Assembly (NCBI GenBank): GCA_024408695.1
Contig: JAKSUU010000079.1
Span: 1 to 5,652, forward strand
DNA length: 5,652 bases
DNA from: Coriobacteriales bacterium
Lineage (GTDB): Bacteria; Actinomycetota; Coriobacteriia; Coriobacteriales; QAMH01
Reading direction: 5' to 3'
Shown: in pieces, positions 1 to 5,576 of the stretch
Layout: the number at the start of each line of letters is the position of its first letter
Numbering within the stretch: the first letter of the stretch is position 1
Translations under genes and position numbers: made by a program
Notes under the pieces: model-generated
The model's database searches: none
The model's input: only the letters and a program-made list of their open reading frames with translations
What the model was told of the DNA's origin: nothing

Positions 1-973
1 GAACTTGGTCGTGGTCCACTCCATATTTTGTGTAGCGGTTAACTATTGTATAATAGCGTTTTAGAATTTCAAGTTTTGAGGCTTCAATTACGCATTCGTT
101 GTCTGTAATACAGTATCCAGCCATATTTACACCCATGTCGGTAGGCGATCTATACGGCGATCCATTCATGATTTTTTCGAGCATGGCGTGTAAAATAGGG
201 AAAGTTTCAACATCTCTGTTATAGTTGACTGCCGTTTTGCCATAGGCTTCTAAGTGGAACGGGTCTATCATATTAACATCATCAAGGTCGACTGTAGCAG
301 CTTCATATGCCAAGTTTACAGGGTGTTTTAATGGAAGATTCCATATCGGAAAAGTTTCATATTTAGCATATCCCGCACAAACTCCACGTTTATGTTCGTT
401 GTATATCTGTGATAAACAAACAGACATTTTGCCACTACCAGGACCTGGAGCTGTAACAATTACGAGTGGTTTTTTTGTTTGGGCAAAATCATTTTTTCCA
501 AAGCCATCTTCGCTCGCAATATGTGAAATGTCATGTGGGTAGCCATCAATCAGATAATTCAAATATGTATTGATATTTTGTTTTTTTAGTTTTTCGATAA
601 AATGATTTGCAGCACTTTGGTTTTCATAATGCGTAATAACAATACCTGCAACATCAAAATTTCTTTTTTCAAATTGATCCAAAAGACGCAAAGATTCGTT
701 ATCGTATGTAATTCCTAAATCTCCGCGGACTTTAGATTTTTCTATGTGACGAGCATTAATAACAATTAAAATTTCACAATCATCTTTTAGATTTTCGAGC
801 ATTCGTATTTTTATATCGGGTTCAAATCCTGGTAGCACGCGGGATGCATGATAATCATCAAAAAGTTTGCCACCAAACTCTAAATAAAGTTTGCCACCAA
901 AATGATTAATTCTTTCGCGAATTTTTTGCGATTGAAGTTCAATATATTTTTGTGTGTCAAAACCTTTTTTCAT
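1..973 (-). CDS. DUF1846 (UPF0371) family protein, 3' end missing
   Basis: This is the N-terminal 324 residues of a protein that continues past the left edge; full family members are about 500 residues, so about two thirds is visible. The translation begins MKKGFDTQKY and shows the strongly conserved stretches of the DUF1846/UPF0371 family: FGGKL and HASRVLPGFEPD (25-53), ARHIEKSKVRGDLGITYD (74-91), the glycine-rich TAPGPGSGKM (174-183), GYAKYETFPIWNLPLKHPVN (201-220), AYEAAT..LDDVNMIDPFHLEAYG (222-245) and SPTDMGVNM (276-284). No signal peptide or membrane segment is visible, so it is probably cytosolic. The biochemical role of the family is not established as far as I know. APGPGSGK resembles a phosphate-binding loop but is not a canonical Walker A: the residue after Lys is Met, and the first Gly is misplaced. 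The ATG fits the family N-terminus, although no good Shine-Dalgarno precedes it. It lies 51 bases downstream of the transporter gene on the same strand with no terminator between, so co-transcription is possible. Confidence 0.93.
   Translation of the reverse strand, partial: MKKGFDTQKYIELQSQKIRERINHFGGKLYLEFGGKLFDDYHASRVLPGFEPDIKIRMLENLKDDCEILIVINARHIEKSKVRGDLGITYDNESLRLLDQFEKRNFDVAGIVITHYENQSAANHFIEKLKKQNINTYLNYLIDGYPHDISHIASEDGFGKNDFAQTKKPLVIVTAPGPGSGKMSVCLSQIYNEHKRGVCAGYAKYETFPIWNLPLKHPVNLAYEAATVDLDDVNMIDPFHLEAYGKTAVNYNRDVETFPILHAMLEKIMNGSPYRSPTDMGVNMAGYCITDNECVIEASKLEILKRYYTIVNRYTKYGVDHDQV
862..901 (-). repeat. Two 16-bp direct repeats inside the DUF1846 gene
   Basis: The plus-strand word AAAGTTTGCCACCAAA occurs exactly at 862-877 and again at 886-901, a period of 24 bases (eight codons). 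On the coding strand both copies encode FGGKL, at residues 25-29 and 33-37. From memory of the family, the second copy is the usual conserved FGGK and the first position is usually a related sequence such as FDGKL. Part of the protein similarity may therefore be old, while the DNA identity here may be recent or selected. Confidence 0.85.
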
Positions 974-1024
974 ATTTATAGAATACCACTAAATGTCAAA
1001 ACTTAATCCAAAACCTTGTTGTTA

Positions 1025-2404
1025 TCATATAAAAAATATGAGTGTATCAATAATGAATGTTGGAATTAATATAGCACATGACCATGCCATATATCCAAAA
1101 AAGGATGGCATCTTTATGCCATTGTTTTCCGCAATAGATTTAACCATAAAGTTTGGTGCATTACCAATATATGTAATGGCACCCATAAACACTGCACCTG
1201 CACTGATGGCAAGCAAAAGCCCTGGGTCAATATTTCCTACAAGGGTAACAACTGCGCTAGCTGCATCACTTGGCAACGAGCAGGCCGTTGTTAAAAATAC
1301 TAAGAAGGTAGGGGAGTTGTCTAGAAATGCAGAAAGAGCACCTGTTATCCAGAAAAATTTTACTTGGGTGTCTATGCCAAGTTCTGCACCATGTGTTTCA
1401 AGTAGCGCAAGAGCTGGAATCATGGTAATAAATATGCCCAAAAAAAGTTTCGCAACTTCTGTCATAGGAGCCCAATTAAAGTTATTTTTCTCGCGAATTT
1501 CTTTTTTAGTTGTGACCATAGACAAAATCAATGCAGCAAGAATTATGATAATTTGCACAAAATAGTTATAGCCAATATGTATGTCTTGGTATAAATTTAT
1601 GCCGATTGGTTTGCCATCTTCTTGAACAAAAAATGGGATTTTTTGTAAAACGCCATTAAGGATTACACCAATAAGAATCATTATTAAAAAGAAAATATTA
1701 TGAAGGCCTTCGATTTTTAATTTGTCATTTTTGCTAGCTTCAATTTGAAGTTGAAGTGAATCACGTCCTTCTTCTCCTTCTTTTTTAACAAAGTGTCTAT
1801 CTATTAGGGCAAAAACTAAAAGAAGCAAAACTGTGTTTAATAAAAAGATTGGCCATATGTGTTCTAACGTCCAGGTAAACGGAATTCCTCGAATATAGCC
1901 TAAGAAAAGAGGTGGGTCCCCAAGTGGAGTTAAACAGCCACCTATGTTTGCTACTAAAAAGATAAAGAAAACAACAATGTGAACTTTATGCTTTCTCCAA
2001 GAATTAGAACGCAAAAGTGGCCTAATTAGTGTCATTGCAGCACCAGTTGTGCCAATTAGACTTGCCAAAACAGTTCCAATGAGTAAAAAGATGACATTCA
2101 TTTTTGTGGTGCCAGCAATTGTTCCACCAATATGTATGTTTCCAGCGACTGCAAATAATCCAACTAAAAGCACAATAAATGGAACATAGTCCATAATTAA
2201 AGTTTCTATTAATTCATATGTTGTGGCTTCTAATCCAAAACCAATTGCAAATGGAACAACAAATAGCACCGACCAAAACAGAGAAAATAATAGTTGATAT
2301 TTGTCCCAAATTTTTGGTGCAATTTGAGGCATGAGGGCAATACTTAAAAGCATCCCTACAAAAGGTATAATGCTCCATATTGGTAATAACGCACCTATTT
2401 CCAA
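1025..2404 (-). CDS. Ion-transporter-superfamily permease, NhaD/CitMHS_2-like (probable Na+/H+ antiporter or carboxylate transporter)
   Basis: A 459-residue, very hydrophobic integral membrane protein. Membrane segments are apparent around residues 5-25, 38-56, 73-90, 103-123, 141-158, 185-201, 234-252, 279-296, 316-336, 350-372, 385-410 and 434-458. Two half-repeats carry the signatures of the ion transporter (ArsB/NhaD/CitMHS) superfamily: IGTTGAAMTLIRPLL (117-131) and NIGGCLTPLGDPPLFLGY (153-170) in the first half; FLDNSPTFLVF (360-370) and TYIGNAPNFMVKSIAE (411-426) in the second. A charged, probably cytoplasmic loop lies near 203-232. Close relatives are usually named sodium:proton antiporter or putative citrate transporter, and sequence alone does not settle the substrate. 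The start is TTG (2404-2402): an in-frame TAA lies 12 bases upstream, AAGGGG sits 5 bases before it, and the next Met is at residue 18, inside the first helix. The stop is TGA immediately followed by TAA. It is divergent from murJ and upstream of the DUF1846 gene. Confidence 0.88.
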   Translation of the reverse strand: MEIGALLPIWSIIPFVGMLLSIALMPQIAPKIWDKYQLLFSLFWSVLFVVPFAIGFGLEATTYELIETLIMDYVPFIVLLVGLFAVAGNIHIGGTIAGTTKMNVIFLLIGTVLASLIGTTGAAMTLIRPLLRSNSWRKHKVHIVVFFIFLVANIGGCLTPLGDPPLFLGYIRGIPFTWTLEHIWPIFLLNTVLLLLVFALIDRHFVKKEGEEGRDSLQLQIEASKNDKLKIEGLHNIFFLIMILIGVILNGVLQKIPFFVQEDGKPIGINLYQDIHIGYNYFVQIIIILAALILSMVTTKKEIREKNNFNWAPMTEVAKLFLGIFITMIPALALLETHGAELGIDTQVKFFWITGALSAFLDNSPTFLVFLTTACSLPSDAASAVVTLVGNIDPGLLLAISAGAVFMGAITYIGNAPNFMVKSIAENNGIKMPSFFGYMAWSCAILIPTFIIDTLIFFI

Positions 2405-2409
2405 AATAT

Positions 2410-2415
2410 CCCCTT
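2410..2415 (-). promoter_or_regulatory. Shine-Dalgarno fixing the TTG start of the transporter gene
   Basis: On the minus strand AAGGGG ends 5 bases before the TTG at 2404-2402. The in-frame TAA at 2416-2414 overlaps its start, which excludes any longer reading. The site therefore decides the unusual TTG initiation codon. Confidence 0.75.
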
Positions 2416-2447
2416 AAAAATAAGAATCAAAATTTTTGACTTTTACT

Positions 2448-2453
2448 ATTATA
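2448..2453 (-). promoter_or_regulatory. Putative -10 box of the transporter promoter
   Basis: A perfect TATAAT on the minus strand, formed by one half of the palindrome ATTATAAT (2448-2455). Transcription would start near 2441, giving a leader of roughly 37 bases before the TTG codon. The -35 position (about 2471-2476, TACATT on the minus strand) matches poorly, so the promoter call rests on the -10 and on its place in a divergent gap. Confidence 0.45.
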
Positions 2454-2455
2454 AT
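2450..2455 (+). promoter_or_regulatory. Putative -10 box of the murJ promoter
   Basis: A perfect TATAAT on the plus strand, overlapping the opposite-strand -10. Transcription would start near 2462, giving about 33 bases of leader before the murJ ATG. No good -35 lies 16-18 bases upstream. A TTGACT at 2436-2441 is only 8 bases from this box, but it stands 16 bases before a weaker TATTAG at 2458-2463, which is an alternative promoter. Either choice starts transcription within the same few tens of bases. Confidence 0.45.
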
Positions 2456-2494
2456 TTTATTAGTCTTTTAAATGTAGTTTAATTGTAAAAAAAT

Positions 2495-4117
2495 ATGCCA
2501 CAGGACATTTTTGAAACTAATGAAGTGAATACATCGGTTGCCAAATCTACGGCTTTAATGTCAACTTGTATTTTAATTTCGCGTCTAACTGGCTTTATTC
2601 GCACTTGGGCTATGGCATTTGCCTTGGGCAATACTGTTTTGGCTGCATCTTTTTCGCTTGCAAACAATTTACCAAACATGATTTACGAGCTTGTTGCTGG
2701 AGGCATTTTATCTACTGCTTTTTTGCCAATTTATATGCAGCAACTAAATAAACGTTCAGATGAAAAAGCAAATCTTTATGCAAATAATTTGTTGAACATT
2801 ACAGTTTTGGTTCTTGGAATAATCGCTTTGCTTGGTTCAATTTTTGCCCCTCAAATCATGGCTACACAAACAATGTTTTCTAATGCTGATTCCCAAGTTG
2901 TATCACAGGCTATAGTATTTTTTAGATTCTTTTCTTTTCAAATAATTTTTTATGGGATAAGTGCAATAATCGGTGGTATTCTAAATGCCAAACGCAAATA
3001 TTTTTGGCCTGCAATTTGTTCAGTTTTTATGAACATAATTTCTATTGCAACTTTTTTTACATATCCTTTTTTTGATGGTCAAGCTCAGACTCAAACATTA
3101 ATTTTGGGCATTGGCATAACATTATCCGTTGCTGTAATGGCCTTTGTACAAATACTTGCTTTAATTAAAAGTGGACATAAATTTCAACTTGTTATTGATT
3201 TCAAAGGTGAAGGCTTGCGCGATACATTGAAGCTTGCTCTTCCTGCAATATTTTGCACATGCACAAACTTGATAGCTTTAAGTTTTATGAATTCTTGTGC
3301 CTTAAACGTTTCGGACAACGGCCCAGCATCTATTCAATATGCCTGGATGTGGTATCAATTTCCATATGGGGTCTTAAGTGTTGCTTTTTCAACCGCAATG
3401 TTTACAGAAATGAGTGAAAGTTTTTCTAAAAATAATATTGAAAAATTCAAGGATCAATTTATATATGGTTTTAGGAATACTTTAATATTAATTGTGCCGA
3501 TGGCAGCATTACTAGTTGTTTGTTCTTTCGATTTGATAGGATTGTATTCAGCAGGCAAATTTACTTTTGATCAAATTCAACCTATTTCTCATTTACTTAG
3601 TGGCTGGGGTTTTGTACTACCTCTTTATGCATTATATATGTTCATTTATAGAGCATACTCGTCAATAAAAAGTTTAAAAACGGTAGCTATAGTTAATTTT
3701 TGTTTTACGATAATTCAAGTACTAATTTATTTGACTTTAACTGGTGTTATAACTCCTCAGCTTTCCCTTGGCCTTTTAGGTATTCCGTGCGGAGATTTTG
3801 TTTTTTATGGCTGTGTTATTATTGTGCTATGTATTATTCTAAAAAATAAGCTCGGTAAATTTAATTATGTAAGTTTGTTTAAACCACTAGTTAAAGTAAT
3901 AATTGCATCTATTGCCGGTGCTTTGGTATGTTTTTTTGTATCTTATGGCTATAATTTTATATTTGGTCAGGCTTCTGGCACATTGCAGTTTTTTGTAGAG
4001 TTATTAGTTATGGGTGTATGCGGATTATTGATTACCTACTTATTGTGTTACGCTCTGAAAGTTGAAGAAATTTGCAATTTTGTTCAACGACTAAAACAAA
4101 AATTTATTAACAAGTAA
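2495..4117 (+). CDS. murJ: Lipid II flippase MurJ (MviN family)
   Basis: MurJ moves undecaprenyl-linked peptidoglycan precursor (lipid II) across the cytoplasmic membrane; it belongs to the MOP exporter superfamily. The 540-residue protein fits the family length and has about 14 hydrophobic segments through residue 520, followed by a basic tail. Recognisable motifs are SRLTGFIR (29-36, matching the Arg18/Arg24 region of E. coli MurJ), LPNMIYELVAGGILSTAFLP (59-78), GGILNAKRKYFWP (160-172), YAWMWYQFPYGVLSVAFSTAM (282-302) and YSAGKFT (351-357). The YEL and QFPYGV variants are typical of actinobacterial-type proteins, as I remember them. By my eye alignment the E. coli positions Asp39, Arg52 and Arg270 become Ala51, Tyr64 and Met285 or so. 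The ATG has an in-frame TAA 9 bases upstream and no Shine-Dalgarno; the alternatives GTG (residue 11) and ATG (residue 22) lack one too. It is divergent from the transporter and 128 bases ahead of rpsP. Confidence 0.94.
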   Translation: MPQDIFETNEVNTSVAKSTALMSTCILISRLTGFIRTWAMAFALGNTVLAASFSLANNLPNMIYELVAGGILSTAFLPIYMQQLNKRSDEKANLYANNLLNITVLVLGIIALLGSIFAPQIMATQTMFSNADSQVVSQAIVFFRFFSFQIIFYGISAIIGGILNAKRKYFWPAICSVFMNIISIATFFTYPFFDGQAQTQTLILGIGITLSVAVMAFVQILALIKSGHKFQLVIDFKGEGLRDTLKLALPAIFCTCTNLIALSFMNSCALNVSDNGPASIQYAWMWYQFPYGVLSVAFSTAMFTEMSESFSKNNIEKFKDQFIYGFRNTLILIVPMAALLVVCSFDLIGLYSAGKFTFDQIQPISHLLSGWGFVLPLYALYMFIYRAYSSIKSLKTVAIVNFCFTIIQVLIYLTLTGVITPQLSLGLLGIPCGDFVFYGCVIIVLCIILKNKLGKFNYVSLFKPLVKVIIASIAGALVCFFVSYGYNFIFGQASGTLQFFVELLVMGVCGLLITYLLCYALKVEEICNFVQRLKQKFINK

Positions 4118-4137
4118 ATAAGCTTTGTTGATTCGCA

Positions 4138-4165
4138 TTAGATTAATGATTCCTTATCATATAAA
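4138..4165 (+). promoter_or_regulatory. Weak candidate promoter for the rpsP operon
   Basis: The 128-base gap between murJ and rpsP (4118-4245) contains TATAAA at 4160-4165, with TTAGAT at 4138-4143 as a poor -35 and a 16-base spacer. A TATAGT at 4169-4174 is another possible -10. The gap is so A+T rich that such matches arise easily. I see no G+C-rich hairpin that would terminate murJ transcription, so the operon may also be read from murJ. Confidence 0.25.
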
Positions 4166-4234
4166 ATTTATAGTATTTTTAAAAAAGATTTGTTATTGCT
4201 TTAAAATATTAAATTGTGTTTTTTTAAATTTTTT

Positions 4235-4240
4235 AGGAGA
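4235..4240 (+). promoter_or_regulatory. Shine-Dalgarno fixing the TTG start of rpsP
   Basis: AGGAGA ends 5 bases before the TTG at 4246-4248. An in-frame TAG at 4234-4236 overlaps its left end, so translation cannot begin further upstream. Together with the family-typical protein start this makes the TTG codon firm. Confidence 0.85.
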
Positions 4241-4245
4241 TAAAC

Positions 4246-4695
4246 TTGGTTGTTATTCGATTAGCGCGTCACGGCGCACACAAAAGACCTTATTATCGCA
4301 TTGTAGTTGCAGATAGACGCAACAGCCGCGACGGTCGTATTATTGAACAAGTGGGTATTTACGATCCAACTTGCGATCCTTCAAAAATTGTTTTAGATTT
4401 AGAAAAAACTGATGAGTGGCTTGCAAAAGGTGCTCAGCCTTCCCAAAGAGTTCAAAAAATAATCGCTCAGCTTAAAGGTGAAGAACTTCCAGAAAAAATT
4501 GCTAAACGTGCTGCTTTAAAAGCAGAACAAAAAAAGCAAAAAGAGGAAGAAGAAAAAAGAAAGGCTAAAGAGCTTGCAGAAGCCAAGGCCAAAGAAGAAG
4601 CCGAAGCTGCTGCAGCAGCAGAAGCCGAAGCTGCCGAAGGCAACGATGAAGCTCCTGCTGAAGAAGCTCCTGCTGAAGAAGCAGATGGAGAATAA
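4246..4695 (+). CDS. rpsP: 30S ribosomal protein S16 with long acidic, alanine-rich C-terminal tail
   Basis: S16 binds 16S rRNA in the body of the small subunit and is needed for its assembly. Residues 1-77 form a full S16 domain: [41 protein letters not shown] and [12 protein letters not shown] are diagnostic. The protein has 149 residues against about 80-90 for short S16 proteins. The extra residues (about 78-149) comprise a charged Lys/Glu stretch (84-118) likely to be helical, then an Ala/Glu/Pro-rich acidic end with two exact APAEE units. Long tails on S16 are known in actinobacteria. Translation starts at TTG with a strong Shine-Dalgarno; the initiator is read as Met. It is the first gene of the rpsP-khpA-rimM-trmD set. 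Codon choice in the tail is richer in G+C than in its neighbours, reflecting alanine and glutamate codons. Confidence 0.97.
   Translation: MVVIRLARHGAHKRPYYRIVVADRRNSRDGRIIEQVGIYDPTCDPSKIVLDLEKTDEWLAKGAQPSQRVQKIIAQLKGEELPEKIAKRAALKAEQKKQKEEEEKRKAKELAEAKAKEEAEAAAAAEAEAAEGNDEAPAEEAPAEEADGE
4597..4634 (+). repeat. 14-bp direct repeat in the S16 tail
   Basis: GAAGCCGAAGCTGC occurs at 4597-4610 and 4621-4634, in frame, on either side of a GCTGCAGCAGCA-type alanine run. It lies in the Ala/Glu-rich region of rpsP and suggests growth of the tail by short duplications. Confidence 0.75.
4651..4680 (+). repeat. Tandem 15-bp duplication in the S16 tail
   Basis: GCTCCTGCTGAAGAA is repeated exactly, end to end, at 4651-4665 and 4666-4680, encoding APAEE twice. 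The copies are identical at every third position, which points to a recent slippage-type duplication or to strong codon bias in this highly expressed gene. Confidence 0.9.
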
Positions 4696-4747
4696 TCCAA
4701 ACTTAGCAATTACAAGGCTTAAGCCCTTGTATTAATAGTCCCTCCAT
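4685..4747 (+). other. Possible RNA structure spanning the rpsP-khpA junction
   Basis: An inner hairpin occupies 4711-4731. TACAA (4711-4715) pairs with TTGTA (4727-4731), C4726 is bulged, GGC (4716-4718) pairs with GCC (4723-4725), and the loop is TTAA. An outer stem could join ATGGAG (4685-4690), at the end of rpsP, with CTCCAT (4742-4747), just before the khpA ribosome-binding site. No T run follows the hairpin, so it does not look like an intrinsic terminator. It may be an RNA-processing or stability element, or chance pairing. Confidence 0.4.
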
Positions 4748-4751
4748 TTAG

Positions 4752-4757
4752 AAAGGA
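4752..4757 (+). promoter_or_regulatory. Ribosome-binding site of khpA
   Basis: AAAGGA ends 6 bases before the ATG at 4764. It lies only four bases after the right arm of the possible junction structure, so that structure could influence its accessibility. Confidence 0.7.
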
Positions 4758-4763
4758 TATAAC

Positions 4764-5021
4764 ATGGGATGCACACAAGATGAATTAGTAGGATTAGTAG
4801 AAACAATCGTTAAGCAAATTGTTGACGATGTAGATGCAGTTAAGGTTGAGGGCCAAGCAAAAGAAAATGAACCTTATTTCATCGAAGTTACAGTTAATGA
4901 TAACGATTACGGTCATGTAATTGGACGCCAAGGCCGCATTATTAAATCAATTAGAACCCTTGCGCGCGCTGCTGCTTCACAAAGTGGCTATCGCGTAGAT
5001 GTTGAACTTGCTAGTCAGTAA
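4764..5021 (+). CDS. khpA: KH-domain RNA-binding protein KhpA (YlqC family)
   Basis: A small cytosolic RNA-binding protein of 85 residues, the usual size for KhpA. In Gram-positive bacteria KhpA works with KhpB (Jag/EloR) as an RNA chaperone and affects cell division and elongation. A single KH domain fills the protein: an N-terminal helix (LVGLVETIVKQIVDD, 8-22), a strand (YFIEVTVN, 38-45), the nucleic-acid-binding loop HVIGRQGRIIKSIR (51-64) with the GxxG signature GRQG at 54-57, a helix (TLARAAASQ, 65-73) and a last strand (YRVDVEL, 76-82). The ATG has a clear ribosome-binding site. It follows rpsP by 68 bases and precedes rimM by 3, the position this gene commonly holds between S16 and RimM in Gram-positive genomes. 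Confidence 0.95.
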   Translation: MGCTQDELVGLVETIVKQIVDDVDAVKVEGQAKENEPYFIEVTVNDNDYGHVIGRQGRIIKSIRTLARAAASQSGYRVDVELASQ

Positions 5022-5024
5022 TTA

Positions 5025-5576
5025 ATGGCTTCTAATACTAGCGACTTTGAATTTTGCAAAGTTGCTAAGATTTTAAAAACACATCAACTTAAAGGAGATG
5101 TATCTTGTTTTGTTTTGCAAGATGCACCTCCTTTTTTATTAACATCTCTTAAATATTATTTGGTTCCTCCAATTGACGAAAAAACCCGCTATTTAACTAT
5201 TAATGCTATTCAAAATTTCGATGGGTGCCAAGCCGTATTTAAATTTAATGAAATTAGTGATGTACAAACTGCTTCACAAATTTGTGGTCATTTTTTGCTC
5301 GCAAAAAAAAGTGATTTTGACGAAAACTATAATTTTGATCTTGATCATACAAATAATTTAAATCAAGACGAATTAATTGACTTTGAGCTAATAGATGAAA
5401 GATTTGGTTGCTTAGGTTATGTTTCTGAAATTATTTATACGATGGCAAATGCCGTCCTTGTTTGTATAGATCAAAATAATAAAGAGGTACTCATTCCATT
5501 TGTGGATGAATACATAGTTGAAATAGATGATGAAGTTAAAAAAATTTATACAAAATTAATAGATGGGTTAGTTTAG
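5025..5576 (+). CDS. rimM: Ribosome maturation factor RimM
   Basis: RimM binds free 30S precursors, contacts S19 and assists maturation of the 16S rRNA 3' (head) domain. The 183-residue protein has the normal two-domain layout. The N-terminal RimM beta-barrel spans about 8-98 and carries FCKVAKILKTHQLKGDV (10-26), where the family usually has HG and this protein has His20-Gln21. The C-terminal PRC-barrel, about 115-180, contains GYVSEII (131-137) and VLIPFVDEYIVEID (155-168), matching the conserved LIPFV motif. An Asp/Asn-rich linker (97-115) joins the two. The sequence is rather divergent, but context settles the call. The ATG lies 3 bases after the khpA stop with no clear Shine-Dalgarno, suggesting reinitiation by ribosomes finishing khpA. 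Its TAG stop directly abuts the trmD start. Confidence 0.93.
   Translation: MASNTSDFEFCKVAKILKTHQLKGDVSCFVLQDAPPFLLTSLKYYLVPPIDEKTRYLTINAIQNFDGCQAVFKFNEISDVQTASQICGHFLLAKKSDFDENYNFDLDHTNNLNQDELIDFELIDERFGCLGYVSEIIYTMANAVLVCIDQNNKEVLIPFVDEYIVEIDDEVKKIYTKLIDGLV

Noticed and set aside
975..999. TTGACA (minus strand, 999-994) plus TATAAA (980-975) as a promoter for the DUF1846 gene
   Set aside because: The spacer is only 13 bases, well short of the usual 16-18. Transcription would begin at or inside the start codon. More likely it is a chance match in A+T-rich DNA.
993..1565. 190-codon open frame on the plus strand, antisense to the transporter gene
   Set aside because: It lies wholly within the strongly supported transporter coding region on the other strand. 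Its translation shows no recognisable domain, and it has no ribosome-binding site. It is explained as a shadow of that gene.
2479..2751. Short frames overlapping the murJ start on both strands (2479-2679 minus, 2566-2751 plus)
   Set aside because: Both are embedded in the well-supported murJ gene, lack ribosome-binding sites and show no domain.
4146..4160. Small inverted repeat ATGAT/ATCAT with a 5-base loop as an operator before rpsP
   Set aside because: Five-base arms in such A+T-rich sequence are expected by chance, and no known regulator site is recognised.
4125..4316. 63-codon plus-strand frame between murJ and rpsP
   Set aside because: It starts with a TTG-type codon in an A+T-rich gap without a ribosome-binding site and runs out of frame into rpsP. 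There is no family resemblance.
4467..4709. 80-codon serine/alanine-rich frame antisense to rpsP
   Set aside because: It is the reverse reading of the Ala/Glu repeat codons (GAA, GCT, GCA) in the S16 tail, which automatically yields Ser/Ala-rich sequence.
4711..4731. Intrinsic terminator after rpsP
   Set aside because: The hairpin is modest and bulged, and it is followed by TTAATAGTCC rather than a T run. Stopping here would cut off the normal operon partners khpA, rimM and trmD.
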